From CAVQJU01 sp963729215 (GTDB lineage Bacteria > Acidobacteriota > Vicinamibacteria > Vicinamibacterales > CAVVIG01): a stretch of DNA of 64,000 nucleotides. Shown piece by piece: positions 50,948-60,245 of this stretch. Under the pieces are notes generated by a model. It was given only the letters and a program-made list of their open reading frames with translations, was not told the origin of the DNA and ran no database searches. The position numbers were made by a program, and so were the translations under genes. The stretch covers positions 30,767 through 94,766 of the forward strand of contig CAVSND010000018.1 in the NCBI GenBank assembly GCA_963729215.1. The letters run 5' to 3'. The first letter of the stretch is position 1. The number at the start of each line of letters is the position of its first letter.

Positions 50948-52386
50948 ACGTCATCGCGGCGGTCGCACTCGGCCTTCCTGCGCTCGCCACCTACGCGTTG
51001 CTGCGTAGGCTCGCCAATGGCTCCGCAACCGCATTGAGCCGTGGTCTTGCGGCGGTCATCTCGCCAGGACTCGGCGCAGGGTTCGCGTCATGTTCGTACT
51101 TCCTCCTGTTGCTGGCCACGGGCCGTCATCGCACTTCGGTGTGGCTCGACGGGATTTTCTGGGTCGCCGTGTGCACCGGCCTGGCCGCGGCGCGCGTCCG
51201 TACCGGAGACGCGCCCGCCTCGGGATCGGAATTGTCGAATTCACCTGCGGCTTCTGTGTCCACGTGGCGCGACCCGCTGGTCCTCGTACCCGCGGCTGGC
51301 TGCCTGCTCCTGGCGGGGCTCGCGACCCTATCGTTCTGGCAACACTGGGCCGTCACCCCACACGGTGAGTGGGACGCCTGGGCCATCTGGAATCTGCGGG
51401 CACGGGCGATCCTGAGGGGCGCGCCGGACTGGGCGTCGGTGTTCTCGCCGGCGATCGGGTGGTCACACGTTGATTACCCGCTGCTGCTTCCAATGACGGT
51501 GGCGCGCCTCTGGGCCTACACCGGTCAGGAAAACCCGGTCATTCCCGCAGTGGTTGCCATGCTGTTCTTCGCGTCGTCCCTGGTCACGGTCGCAACGCTC
51601 GTCGGCCGCTGGCGCGGCTGGCCGGCAGGTTTTCTCGCCGGCATGGCCCTGGTCGTGCCCCGAACGTTCGTGTTCCAGGGCTCCTGTCAGTGCGCCGATA
51701 TTCCCATTGCCTTCTTCGTTCTCGTCGCGATTGCCTCTCTGCTGATCGGTGCTGACGCGCAGAACCCCGGACCATGGCTCGTCGTGGCAGGTGCTGCAGC
51801 GGGTCTTTCGGCGTGGACGAAAAACGAAGGGATGCTGCTGTTGTTGCTGGTGGCGCTCGTCACCGCGGTCCGGACGCGGCGGTTCCGGGCCCTGCTGCAG
51901 CTCGCCGCCGGCGCCGCCGCGCCGCTCTTCGCGATCGCGATGTTCCATTTCCGGATCGCGCCGCCGCCGAACTATCTGTTCAACACGCCTGGCGGTGGAA
52001 GTATCTCCGACAAACTCCTCGACCCCGCGCGATGGACGATGGTCACAACCAGGCTGGCCGAGCTTCTGCCTGAGTGGGGCGATGTGCCGGCAGGTGCACT
52101 GACGGTGCTCGCCGTATCGGTCGTGCTGATCGCCGGACCCGATCGGCGGTCGCTGCGCCGTGCGGCGTGGGGACTGCTGATGGTCACCGCGATGTTTGCG
52201 GGTTACAGCTTGTTTTATGTGATCACGCCGCTCCCGTTGGCCTGGCAGATTGCGACCTCGTTCGATCGCCTCGTCGCCCAGCTGTGGCCGGCGTTGGTGT
52301 GGGCAGCCTTTCAGGTCACAGGTGTTGGCCATGGCGAACCGTCGTTCATGCTTCAACCTGTCTCAACGTTCGATCGCGTGGTTTGA
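50944..52386 (+). CDS. GT-39-like polytopic membrane protein
   Basis: A 480-aa protein with about 11 transmembrane helices. The first large periplasmic loop carries WAVTPHGEWDAWAIWNLRARAILRGAPDW and DYPLLLPMTVARLWAYTG. The acidic EWDAW and the DYP motif are the putative catalytic loop of membrane glycosyltransferases related to GT39/ArnT, which use polyprenyl-phosphate sugars. The gene is coupled to the anchored protein upstream. It probably adds a sugar to a surface glycan or protein outside the membrane; donor and acceptor are unknown. Confidence 0.75.
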   Translation: MNVIAAVALGLPALATYALLRRLANGSATALSRGLAAVISPGLGAGFASCSYFLLLLATGRHRTSVWLDGIFWVAVCTGLAAARVRTGDAPASGSELSNSPAASVSTWRDPLVLVPAAGCLLLAGLATLSFWQHWAVTPHGEWDAWAIWNLRARAILRGAPDWASVFSPAIGWSHVDYPLLLPMTVARLWAYTGQENPVIPAVVAMLFFASSLVTVATLVGRWRGWPAGFLAGMALVVPRTFVFQGSCQCADIPIAFFVLVAIASLLIGADAQNPGPWLVVAGAAAGLSAWTKNEGMLLLLLVALVTAVRTRRFRALLQLAAGAAAPLFAIAMFHFRIAPPPNYLFNTPGGGSISDKLLDPARWTMVTTRLAELLPEWGDVPAGALTVLAVSVVLIAGPDRRSLRRAAWGLLMVTAMFAGYSLFYVITPLPLAWQIATSFDRLVAQLWPALVWAAFQVTGVGHGEPSFMLQPVSTFDRVV

Positions 52387-52405
52387 AACCCTGCTGCCGG
52401 CTGCC

Positions 52406-53182
52406 TCATTCGGTGCCTTCCAGGACGAGTTGCGAGACACCGACTGGATCGACCCACATCGGCACGTGACCCCAGCCTGGCTTCTTGACCCACCTGGTGT
52501 GCACCGGAAGCTCGTTCCGATGCTGTGAGCCCTTCGGGAGAATCCAGTCGCGATTGCCAAACGCCACGGTCACTGGAACGGAGATGCCGGCTCCTGAAAA
52601 GGGCGCGCGGGTGTTGTCGAACGTCTCTTCGAATGCCGTCGCGGCCGCGAGGTCATCCACTGCTCGAAGCGCATCGGCCATTGGCATGCGCCTGCTTCCC
52701 ACCGAGACAGGCACCGCGAGCGCCAGTTCCCGCAAGAGCGGCCTCCGTACCGTCAATTTCAGAAGACCTGGGAAGTTCTTCGCCATGAATCGCATGCCGC
52801 CGAACACGTACTTCACATGAGGCGCGCCATGCTCTCTCCACAGGCCGGCAGGAGAGATCGCGACGACGCTCCGCGCTATCCCGCGCTTGGCCGCCTCGAG
52901 GGCCATGGAGGCGCCGAGAGAATTTCCTGCCATGTCAACGGGGAACTCGATCCCCATTTCACGGATTGACCGGGCGAGGCCTTCAACGAGATTGGCAATC
53001 GTCGGGGGCGTCCCTGCCGGCAATGGGGGCGTCGATCCGAATCCCGCAATGTCAAAGGCGATGACACGACGCGTCGAGCACAGATAGGGCGTCACCGCAT
53101 TCCACGCCGCGTGCGACATGCCGATTCCGTGCAGAAGGATTAACGGTCGCCCCGATCCTGTCTCGCTGCAATGCCACACCAC
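52406..53182 (-). CDS. Alpha/beta hydrolase
   Basis: A 258-aa hydrolase of the MhpC-like group. It shows the oxyanion motif LILLHGIGMSHAAWN, FDIAGFGSTPPLP, nucleophile Ser in DMAGNSLGASMALEAAKRG, Asp in VAFGNRDWILP and His in PGWGHVPMWVDP. The GTG start has no evident signal peptide. It is convergent with the membrane transferase gene, 19 bp away. The 239 bp upstream of it (53183-53421) contain no gene that I recognise. Confidence 0.85.
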   Translation of the reverse strand: MVWHCSETGSGRPLILLHGIGMSHAAWNAVTPYLCSTRRVIAFDIAGFGSTPPLPAGTPPTIANLVEGLARSIREMGIEFPVDMAGNSLGASMALEAAKRGIARSVVAISPAGLWREHGAPHVKYVFGGMRFMAKNFPGLLKLTVRRPLLRELALAVPVSVGSRRMPMADALRAVDDLAAATAFEETFDNTRAPFSGAGISVPVTVAFGNRDWILPKGSQHRNELPVHTRWVKKPGWGHVPMWVDPVGVSQLVLEGTE

Positions 53183-53421
53183 CGATCCTCCATCGCGGGC
53201 CGCGCCCCGGAGCAGCCCGCCAGCACATAAGACGAGCTGGCCTCAGACAATGTGACAAGGCGTGACGATCGCGGAAGGGTATGGAGGGGGTGGAAGCCGT
53301 GAAGGAATCGCTGTCCGCGCAGTCACGCGGTTCGATGAAGGTGGTTGAGTATTCCGCGGCGCAGATGCCTGGAGCTCTGCGGCGTTTCGCATCCGCAAAA
53401 GCTCCAGGCTCGCGACAGAAA

Positions 53422-53960
53422 CTAGTCGGTCACACAGGTGACCGTATCGCCAAGGACTGGGTGCTTGCCGGCAGGGCACGTGAGCGTTGGAGTGGGCGCC
53501 TGGCACGTCAATGTGGCGCCGAGCGTTGGCACAAGTCCGGGCGGGCAGGTCAGAGTGGTCGGCGGCGCACACGGCGTGGCGCCACACGGACCGTCACTCG
53601 GCGGTTGAGACACGACCGGTGCCGGAACGGCAGGCGTCGCGGGTGGTGTCGGAGTGGGCGCGGCCGCCGCTGGTGGCGCCGGCGGCAGTGGCGGAACAGC
53701 AGGCGGAGCAGGCGGTGCCGGACTCGGCGCAGAAGCGGCCGGCGGCGCCGTGGCCGCGGGCGGTGCCGGAACGAGCGTTGGCGGTGCGGGCGGTGTCACA
53801 GGGTGCTCGAGCGTTGGTTCCAGCGACGCAGCTACCGCTGCAACCGCGTCCCGTGCGTTGCACTTAAAAGACTCTCATTCCCGTCAGGCCCTGTCGGCAC
53901 TCCTGCACAGCCCGCCACCAGAACCGATACACCCACGAAGAATGTACTCACGCGAATCAC
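53422..53960 (-). CDS. Proline-rich lipoprotein with Cys-rich C-terminal repeats (frameshifted)
   Basis: The GTG at 53960 follows GGAGG by 5 bases and encodes a lipoprotein signal (VGVSVLVAGCAG). The frame breaks near 53851. In the next frame the protein continues DAVAAVAASLEPTLEHP into about 60 residues of Pro/Ala-rich low complexity (TPPAPPTLVPAPPAATAPP...). It ends with two copies of a unit LTCP-G--P-LG-T-TC (about 20 residues each). An outer-membrane or periplasmic spacer with disulfide-linked caps is likely. No named family recognised. Single-base repair gives about 179 aa. Confidence 0.65.
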
Positions 53961-54032
53961 ATCAACCTCCGTTTCCGAATTCGGGGACTAGTGTCAGAAC
54001 ACCAGTCACCGTTACATCAGGCACGCACGATG

Positions 54033-54054
54033 CCTTCGCCCTGTGGGGCGAAGG
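54033..54054. repeat. Hairpin CCTTCGCCC/GGGCGAAGG
   Basis: A perfect 9-bp stem with a 4-base loop (TGTG). Without a T-run it is more likely an RNA stability element or operator than a terminator. Confidence 0.5.
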
Positions 54055-54133
54055 TGGCGCTGAAGTTGGCTGTGCGGCTGACTAAAACAATCGGGTCAGG
54101 AGATTGATGGGTGATTGCAATTCTGTCAGGACA

Positions 54134-54153
54134 TCGAAGCGGATCCGCTTCGA
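54134..54153. promoter_or_regulatory. 20-bp perfect palindrome, candidate operator
   Basis: TCGAAGCGGATCCGCTTCGA is self-complementary over its full length and lies about 90 bp before the TAGAAT -10. Dimeric repressors commonly use such sites. Confidence 0.45.
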
Positions 54154-54316
54154 CGATCCTCGGATCCCTCAGGAGAGCTCTCGATCAGTCCGCACGGTGG
54201 GCCGCCGGATGAGCTCTGCGAGTTCGCTGGCCCGAAGCGGCTAGAATTAGCGCTGCCCACATCATGCGGAAGTGACTGCAATCCACGTTTCCTTCGACTC
54301 CAGCGAAAGGGCCAAG

Positions 54317-56145
54317 TTGAACAACAACGCGAAGATCCTTGCCGCGGCGGTCGGTATCGTCTTCGGGGCGCTCGCGCTGCGCGCCCAATCGGGAAACGAG
54401 CTGGCCTCATGCGCCGCAACGCCGACGCCCCCGTTCTGTCGCGCCGTTCGGGGCGACCGCGCCGGCGGCTGGCTGTCGCAGAGCCGTTCGGAGGTCATGG
54501 CGCCGCACGGAATGGTCGCGGCCAGCCAGCCCCTCGCCGCGCAGGCCGGGCTCCGCATCCTCAGTCAGGGTGGCAATGCGATCGATGCCGCCGTGGCCTC
54601 CGCCGCCGTCCTCAGCGTCGTCGAACCGATGATGGTTGGCGTGGGCGGCGATCTCTTCGCCATCATCTACGTGGCGAAGGAGCACAAGCTCTACGCGTTG
54701 AACGCGAGCGGCACCGCGCCTTCGGGCGCCACGATCGCGCGTTTCGCGGAGCTCGGCTATCACGCGGATCCCGCGAACCCCGGGCCGTCGTCCGGAATGC
54801 CGCCGGGAGGCATTCTCACCGCCACGGTGCCCGGCACCGTCTGGGGCTGGGATGCGGTCCTCAGGCGCTTCGGCACGCGCACGTTCCAGGATGTGCTCGC
54901 GCCCGCGATCGACTATGCCGAGAACGGATTCCCGGTTTCAGAAAGGATCGCCGGGGACTGGACGCTTCCCGCGGCGATGCCGCTGCGCCGCTGCTGCTCG
55001 CAGCGCGATCCCGACTCGCTGACGACGTGGTATATCAACGGCCGTCCCCCCGCAGCGGGCCAGCGCTTCCGGAATCCGGATCTCGCGCGGACGTTCAGGC
55101 TGCTGCAACAGCGCGGGTCCGACGTCTTCTACAAAGGCGAGATCGCGAACGCGATCGTCGCGAAGTCCACGGCGCTCGGCGGCACGATGACGCTGGACGA
55201 TTTGTCAGGCTACAAAGGGCAGTGGGTCGAACCCGCGACAAGCAGCTATCACGGCGTCGACGTGTTCGAGCTCCCGCCGCCGTCGCAGGCGTGGGGCACG
55301 AACGAGATGCTCAACATCCTCGAGGCCTGCGTGCCGAAATGGGCGCCCGGGCAAACGCTGGCCAGCCTCGGCCCGGCCAGCCCGCTGTACTGGCACCTCA
55401 TGATCGAGGCGAAGAAGCTGGCGTACGCGGATCTCTATCGTTACAACGCCGATCCCGATGTCGCGCCGGTCCCGGTCGCCAGACTCCTGTCCAAGTCCTA
55501 CGCCGCGTCTTTGTGCAGCAAGGTGGATCCCCGGCGAGCATCAGGCGCGGGCTCGTCGCTCGCGAGCGAGGGCGCCGGCGACACGATCGTGCTGTCGGCG
55601 GGCGACAGTGAGGGGAACATGGTCTCGTGGGTGAACAGCAACTTCAACGAGTTCGGGTCGGGCATCACGGTTCCCGGCTACGGTTTCGTGCTGCACAACC
55701 GCGGGCAGCTGTTCACGCTCGATCCAGGAAGTCCCAATGCGATCGCCCCGCACAAGCGGCCGTACAACACGCTGTCGGCGGGCTTCGTGATGAGGAACAA
55801 CCAGCCCCTCATGACGGTGACGCTGATGGGCGGCGAAATGCAGGCGCAGGGCCACGCGCAGATTCTCGTCGACGTCTTCGATTTCGGCGCGAACCTGCAG
55901 GCGGCCAGCGACATGGCGCGCTTCCGGCACAGTCAGGTCTCGAATATCGTGAGGCTCGAGTCGCCGCTCTATCGCCTGGTCGGGTCGAGGCTCAGCGCAA
56001 TGGGCCACCAGGTCCAATCCATCAGCGGCAGGGACGTGGGCGGCGTGCAGTGGCTGATGTTCTCCCCGATCCGGCGTCCCCGACCGGCGGGTTCTACCGA
56101 GCCGCGTCGGATCATCGGAAGGACGGCCAGGCCGCCGGCTGGTAA
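54317..56145 (+). CDS. Gamma-glutamyltransferase family protein (frameshift near 3' end)
   Basis: Exported Ntn-hydrolase that cleaves and transfers gamma-glutamyl groups, for example from glutathione. The TTG start gives a signal peptide (ILAAAVGIVFGALALRAQ). The large subunit shows GMVAASQPLAAQAGLRILSQGGNAIDAAVA and MMVGVGGDLFAIIY. The autocatalytic nucleophile Thr is in GAGDTIVLSAGDSEGNMVSWVNS, followed by FGSGITVPGYGFVLHNRG, LSAGFVMRN and LMGGEMQAQGHAQILVDVFDFG. One C appears lost in the C-run at 56063-56066; restoring it gives PDPASPTGGFYRAASDHRKDGQAAGW and the stop at 56145, the normal family ending. Confidence 0.9.
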
Positions 56146-56255
56146 GGCGCCGTTCCGATCCGGTCCAGGTCGGGTGCTGAACAAGGCGTCGACGTTCTAC
56201 GTCTCTAAAATCGCGCCTCCGTCGCGGCCTCGCTTGGGGAGTAACAGGAGCACAG

Positions 56256-57272
56256 ATGAAGACCTCGAGAACAAACCATCGTTTTCTGGTGTGGCTGCTC
56301 ATCCTGACGGCCGCGGCCGCGCGCACGGCCGGCGCTCAGGGAACCTATAGGGGACCCCGGACCGGGGATGGCCAGCCGGATCTGCAGGGTGTCTGGAACT
56401 TCAGCTCCGACGTGCCGCTCGAGCGGCCAATGGCTTTTGCCGACCAGAAGACATTCACCCGCGAGGAACTTCGGGAGCACGCGGAAAAGACAAGAACTGC
56501 CCTGGCCACGGTCGCGAAGTTTGCTCCTGTCGAAGCGGTCGCCTTGACCTGGCTCGATTACACGGCCCAGATCGAGAACTTGCGCACGTCGCTCATCACG
56601 TATCCCGAAAATGGACGCGTGCCGAAGCTGGTCGACGGAGTGCGGCGCTTTCCGGGCATCGAGGACTTCATCGCGGTGCTGAGCGATCCCAAAGCCACCC
56701 TTCCGCCGGCGCTGCTGGCCGGATTCGGCGGCGGCCCCAAGGACGGACCGGAAGACTTCGGGTTCTCCGAGCGTTGTCTCGGCGGCGCCGGCCCTCCATT
56801 CATCGCTGGATTCGACAACAACTACGTACAGGTCGTTCAAGCGAAGGACCACGTCGTGCTGGTCACCGAACCCTTGCACTACGCCAGGATCGTCCCGCTC
56901 AACAGCCGGCCTCCGCTCGGCGAGAAACTGCGGCTCTGGTCCGGCGATTCCCGGGGACACTGGGAAGGTGAAACGCTGGTGATCGAAACGAGGAACTTCA
57001 CCAACCGCACGCGGAGCTTCGCCGGCGCGGGCACCGCGCAGGCCAAGACGGTCACGGAGCGCTTCATTCGCCGATCCGCGGACGCGATCGATTACGAGGC
57101 CACGATCGTGGACCCGAAAACATTCGAGGACAAGGTCGTCGTGTCATTCCCCATGGCAAAGTCCGGCAGCCGCATCTTCGAAGTCGCGTGCCACGAAGGC
57201 AACTACAGCATGTCCAATGCGCTGTCTGCGGCGCGAAAGGAAGAGCAGGGCGCAACGAGGGCGACACCGTAA
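56256..57272 (+). CDS. Secreted protein of the PDLxGVW family, paralogue 2
   Basis: A 338-aa exported protein with a signal peptide (FLVWLLILTAAAARTAGAQ). It contains GDGQPDLQGVWNFSSDVPLERP, RCLGGAGPPFIAGFDNNYVQVVQAKDHVVLVTE, GHWEGETLVIETRNF and KTVTERFIRRSADAIDYEATIVDP. It shares motif order with the protein at 10357-11223. Function unknown. It lies 110 bp after the gamma-glutamyltransferase stop and 2 bp before the next gene. Confidence 0.78.
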   Translation: MKTSRTNHRFLVWLLILTAAAARTAGAQGTYRGPRTGDGQPDLQGVWNFSSDVPLERPMAFADQKTFTREELREHAEKTRTALATVAKFAPVEAVALTWLDYTAQIENLRTSLITYPENGRVPKLVDGVRRFPGIEDFIAVLSDPKATLPPALLAGFGGGPKDGPEDFGFSERCLGGAGPPFIAGFDNNYVQVVQAKDHVVLVTEPLHYARIVPLNSRPPLGEKLRLWSGDSRGHWEGETLVIETRNFTNRTRSFAGAGTAQAKTVTERFIRRSADAIDYEATIVDPKTFEDKVVVSFPMAKSGSRIFEVACHEGNYSMSNALSAARKEEQGATRATP

Positions 57273-57274
57273 CC

Positions 57275-57724
57275 ATGCCGGTCGAGAGTTCGAGGCGCTA
57301 CGCCGCGGGCCTGTGGTTGTTCCTCGCGCTGTTTGCGGTTCGCGTGGTCGCGCAGCCTCTCTCTCTCGTGGTCCACAGCGCGGTCCTCCCGCCATTCGAG
57401 TCGTGGCACAGCGGCGCGTTGCCTTACGGCCTGCTGGTCGCCTCGCAGGTGGCTATTCTCGCCGTCCTCGGCTGGACGGCGTGGCGGTTCACCACTGATG
57501 CCGTGACACCCCGGCACTCGATCGGCGTCGTGGCTCTCGCATTCGGTAGCCTGTATTTCCTCGCCATGGTCGCCCGGCTCGTCCTGGGTCTCACCGTTCT
57601 GAGTCAGCAACGCTGGTTCGCCAGTCCCCTTCCCACGGTGTTTCACCTGGTGCTCGCCGCATATGTGCTGGTCTATGCCCGCTTCCACTACATTCATGGA
57701 GTAACACCCGCCTCGAACCGATAA
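57275..57724 (+). CDS. Four-helix membrane protein, unknown
   Basis: A 149-aa protein with four hydrophobic helices (GLWLFLALFAVRVVAQPLSLVV, LPYGLLVASQVAILAVLGWTAW, GVVALAFGSLYFLAMVARLVLG and VFHLVLAAYVLVYARFHYIHG). The ATG is 2 bp after the previous stop, and the next gene starts 7 bp after its own stop, so it belongs to the same operon. It could assist the adjacent membrane hydroxylase, but this is only positional inference. Confidence 0.65.
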   Translation: MPVESSRRYAAGLWLFLALFAVRVVAQPLSLVVHSAVLPPFESWHSGALPYGLLVASQVAILAVLGWTAWRFTTDAVTPRHSIGVVALAFGSLYFLAMVARLVLGLTVLSQQRWFASPLPTVFHLVLAAYVLVYARFHYIHGVTPASNR

Positions 57725-57731
57725 TCCGGCC

Positions 57732-58598
57732 ATGGCGGCCGCACGTTCGACCTGGCTTCCGTTCCTCCACTACCCGGTAGTGATGACCGGGGCGTTCGCG
57801 GTCTTCACACTGATGCGCAGCGAGGGAGCGGGCCTCGTCGCGAGCACTTATGTGCCGGTACTGCTTGCGGCGGCCGTGGTCACGCTTCTCGAACTGAAGT
57901 TTCCGCATCGCCCGGACTGGCGTCCGCCCGTGAGCGAAATCAAGACGGACCTCGGTTTCATGGCGGTCGTACAACTGGCGTTCCCGCCGCTCGTCGGCTT
58001 CTTCTTCACCCATGCGCTGATCGAGCCTGCGCGGGCGCTGCACCTGCCGATCGCCGCGCTGTGGCCGCACACCTGGCCCGTCTGGACCCAGGCACTGTTG
58101 ATGGTGCTCGTGGTCGATTTCCTGCGTTACTGGCTTCACCGGGCCGCGCATCAGAGCGACACGTTGTGGCGGCTCCATTCCGTGCACCACTCGGTCGAGC
58201 AGATGTACTGGTTGAACACGTCGCGGTTTCATCTGCTGGAAAAAGCGATGCAGATGACGCTCGACAGCCTGCCGTTCCTGCTCATGGCGATGCAGCCGGC
58301 GGTGCTGTCGCTCTACTACATCGCGTACGCGGTGAACGGATTCTTTCAGCACTGCAACATCGAGCTGCGATACGGCGTTCTGAACTACGTGGTGGGCAGT
58401 GCCGAAACGCACCGGTGGCACCATTCCAGGATTCCGCGCGAATCCAACGCCAACTACGGGAACACCGTGATCGTCTGGGACTTGCTTTTTGGGACGTGGT
58501 TCCTCCCGCGCGAGCGGGCCGTTCAGGCACTCGGGCTGCAGGACCCCACGTATCCCAAGTCTTTCTGGGCGCTCATGCGCGCACCGTTCACCCGGTGA
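57732..58598 (+). CDS. Sterol desaturase/fatty acid hydroxylase family protein
   Basis: A 288-aa membrane di-iron enzyme. Helices near residues 12-60 and 75-140 are followed by the three His clusters: HRAAH in RYWLHRAAHQSD, HSVHH in LHSVHHSVEQMYW and HRWHH in ETHRWHHSRIPRE. These bind two irons at the membrane face. Family members hydroxylate or desaturate lipids using O2. The substrate is unknown; the neighbouring GH3-type ligase suggests an acylated product. The stop overlaps the GH3 start (GTGA). Confidence 0.9.
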   Translation: MAAARSTWLPFLHYPVVMTGAFAVFTLMRSEGAGLVASTYVPVLLAAAVVTLLELKFPHRPDWRPPVSEIKTDLGFMAVVQLAFPPLVGFFFTHALIEPARALHLPIAALWPHTWPVWTQALLMVLVVDFLRYWLHRAAHQSDTLWRLHSVHHSVEQMYWLNTSRFHLLEKAMQMTLDSLPFLLMAMQPAVLSLYYIAYAVNGFFQHCNIELRYGVLNYVVGSAETHRWHHSRIPRESNANYGNTVIVWDLLFGTWFLPRERAVQALGLQDPTYPKSFWALMRAPFTR

Positions 58599-60245
58599 AG
58601 CCGGGACTGGCGTTTCGCGGGGCGATGGTCGCGCAGGCCGCCCGGGTACTGGTTGCCGGTCCAGCGGCACGCCGAGCGGCCAGATCGCGCGCAGGCGAAC
58701 GTGCTTCGGGACATTCTGGATGCCAATCGCGGGACCCAATTTGGCGTCGAGCACGGTTTCACGGATATCCGATCGATTCAACAGTCCCAGCAACGGGTGC
58801 CCGTACAGGATTACGACAAGCTTCGTCCGTACGTCGAGCGGCAGCGGCGTACGGGCGTCGCCGCGCTGACCGCCGAAGCGCCGCTGTTTTACGCGCAGAC
58901 GAGCGGCTCGACGGGAGTGCCCAAGTACATCCCGATTCCGCCGTCGGCCGTCCGCGCGCATCGCGCGGAGCAGGCGCTCTTCACCTACCTGCAGTATCGC
59001 GCCTGCCCCGAGGCGTTTTCTGGCAAGGCGCTGGGGATCATGGGAGCGGCGGTGGAAGGCCACCTCGACTCGGGGCATCACGTCGGCTCGGTCTCCGGAC
59101 ACTTGTACCAATCGCTTCCCTCGTCTGTCCGGTCGCGATTCGTCGTGCCGCCCGAGGTCTCCTCGATCGCCGACTACGATCTCAAGTACCTGGCCATCCT
59201 CCGTCTTGCGCTGGCGTTCCCCGACATCACGTACATGGGTTCTCCCAATCCCTCCACATTTCTGCGGCTGCTCGACATCCTGAACGAGCGGAGAGACGAG
59301 CTGGCGCGTTCGCTCGAAACGGGAACGTTCGCCGCGATGGACGCGCTCGACGATGACATCCGGGCCGTCGTCGCCCGCCATGTCTTTCCGGATCGCGCCC
59401 GCGCGTCGCAGCTGCGAGGCTCGGCGCCCCTCACGTTCGCAAGTCTCTGGCCTTCGATTGGACTCGTCACGACGTGGACCGGTGGCAGCTGCGGCATCGC
59501 CCTTGACAAGCTGCGGAACACCCTGCCGGCCGGCACGCGGATCATGGAGCTTGGGTATCAGGCCACCGAATGCCGAGGGACGATCGCCCTCGAGGCGGAA
59601 ACGCCGGGCGGGCTGCCGCCGCTCCACCACCATTTCTTCGAGTTCGTCGAGCAGGACGCGTGGGACGGCGGGCAGCCTTGTTACCTCGGTCTCGAAGAGC
59701 TCGCGCCGGGCCGCCGTTATTACATCGTGATTACCACCGCGGCCGGCCTGTACCGCTACTTCATGAATGACCTCGTCGAGGTGACCGGGCGATATCGCAA
59801 CACGCCGCTCATCCGATTCGTCCAAAAAGGGAAAGGCGTGACCAGTCTGACCGGCGAGAAGCTCTACGAAGGGCAGGTCATTCAGGCGGTGCAAAGCGCG
59901 GCGCGAGGTTGCCGACTGGCCGTCCCCTTCTTTCTCCTGGTTGCCGACGAAGAACGGTCGGCCTATCGCCTCTTCCTCGAAGACGATCAGTCCGTCAGGC
60001 CTCCGCTACCCGAGCTCGCCGCTGCCGTGGACCAGTACCTCGGCGACCTCAACATCGAGTATCACAGCAAGCGCGCCAGCGGACGGCTTGCGCCGCTGAC
60101 GATCGCGTGGCTCAGGCAAGGCACCGGAGAGGCCTACAAGTCCGCGTGTGTGCGGGCGGGACAGCGTGAAGGACAGTTCAAGCCGGTCGTCCTCGAATAC
60201 CGAACCAAGCTGGCAATGTCACTCGAGTCCTATGTCGCCGAGTGA
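58595..60245 (+). CDS. GH3-family acyl-amino-acid synthetase-like protein (frameshift near 5' end)
   Basis: An ATP-dependent adenylating enzyme of the GH3 (auxin-responsive) family, about 545 aa. Core motifs are FYAQTSGSTGVPKYIPI (P-loop/ATP site), WPSIGLVTTWTGGSCGIAL, MELGYQATECRGTIALE, YIVITTAAGLYRYFMNDLVEVTGR and the C-terminal hinge RFVQKGKGVTSLTGEKLYE. Plant GH3 enzymes link acyl acids to amino acids; bacterial substrates are mostly unknown. The likely start is the GTG overlapping the previous stop (MKPGLAFRGAMVAQAARVL), but the frame changes near 58648 before reaching QRHAERPDRAQANVLRDIL. A TTG at 58653 is an alternative that avoids a frameshift. Confidence 0.88.

Larger units (their letters stand above)
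53961..54316. other. 356-bp divergent intergenic region with palindromes
   Basis: It lies between the lipoprotein and gamma-glutamyltransferase genes. It contains a 9-bp hairpin, a 20-bp perfect palindrome (both listed separately) and TAGAAT at 54242-54247 as candidate -10 for the rightward gene. No gene is visible. Confidence 0.6.

Noticed and set aside
53281..54085. Rightward Gly/Arg-rich coding frames
   Set aside because: They are the complement of the proline-rich lipoprotein gene, which has the signal peptide and ribosome-binding site.
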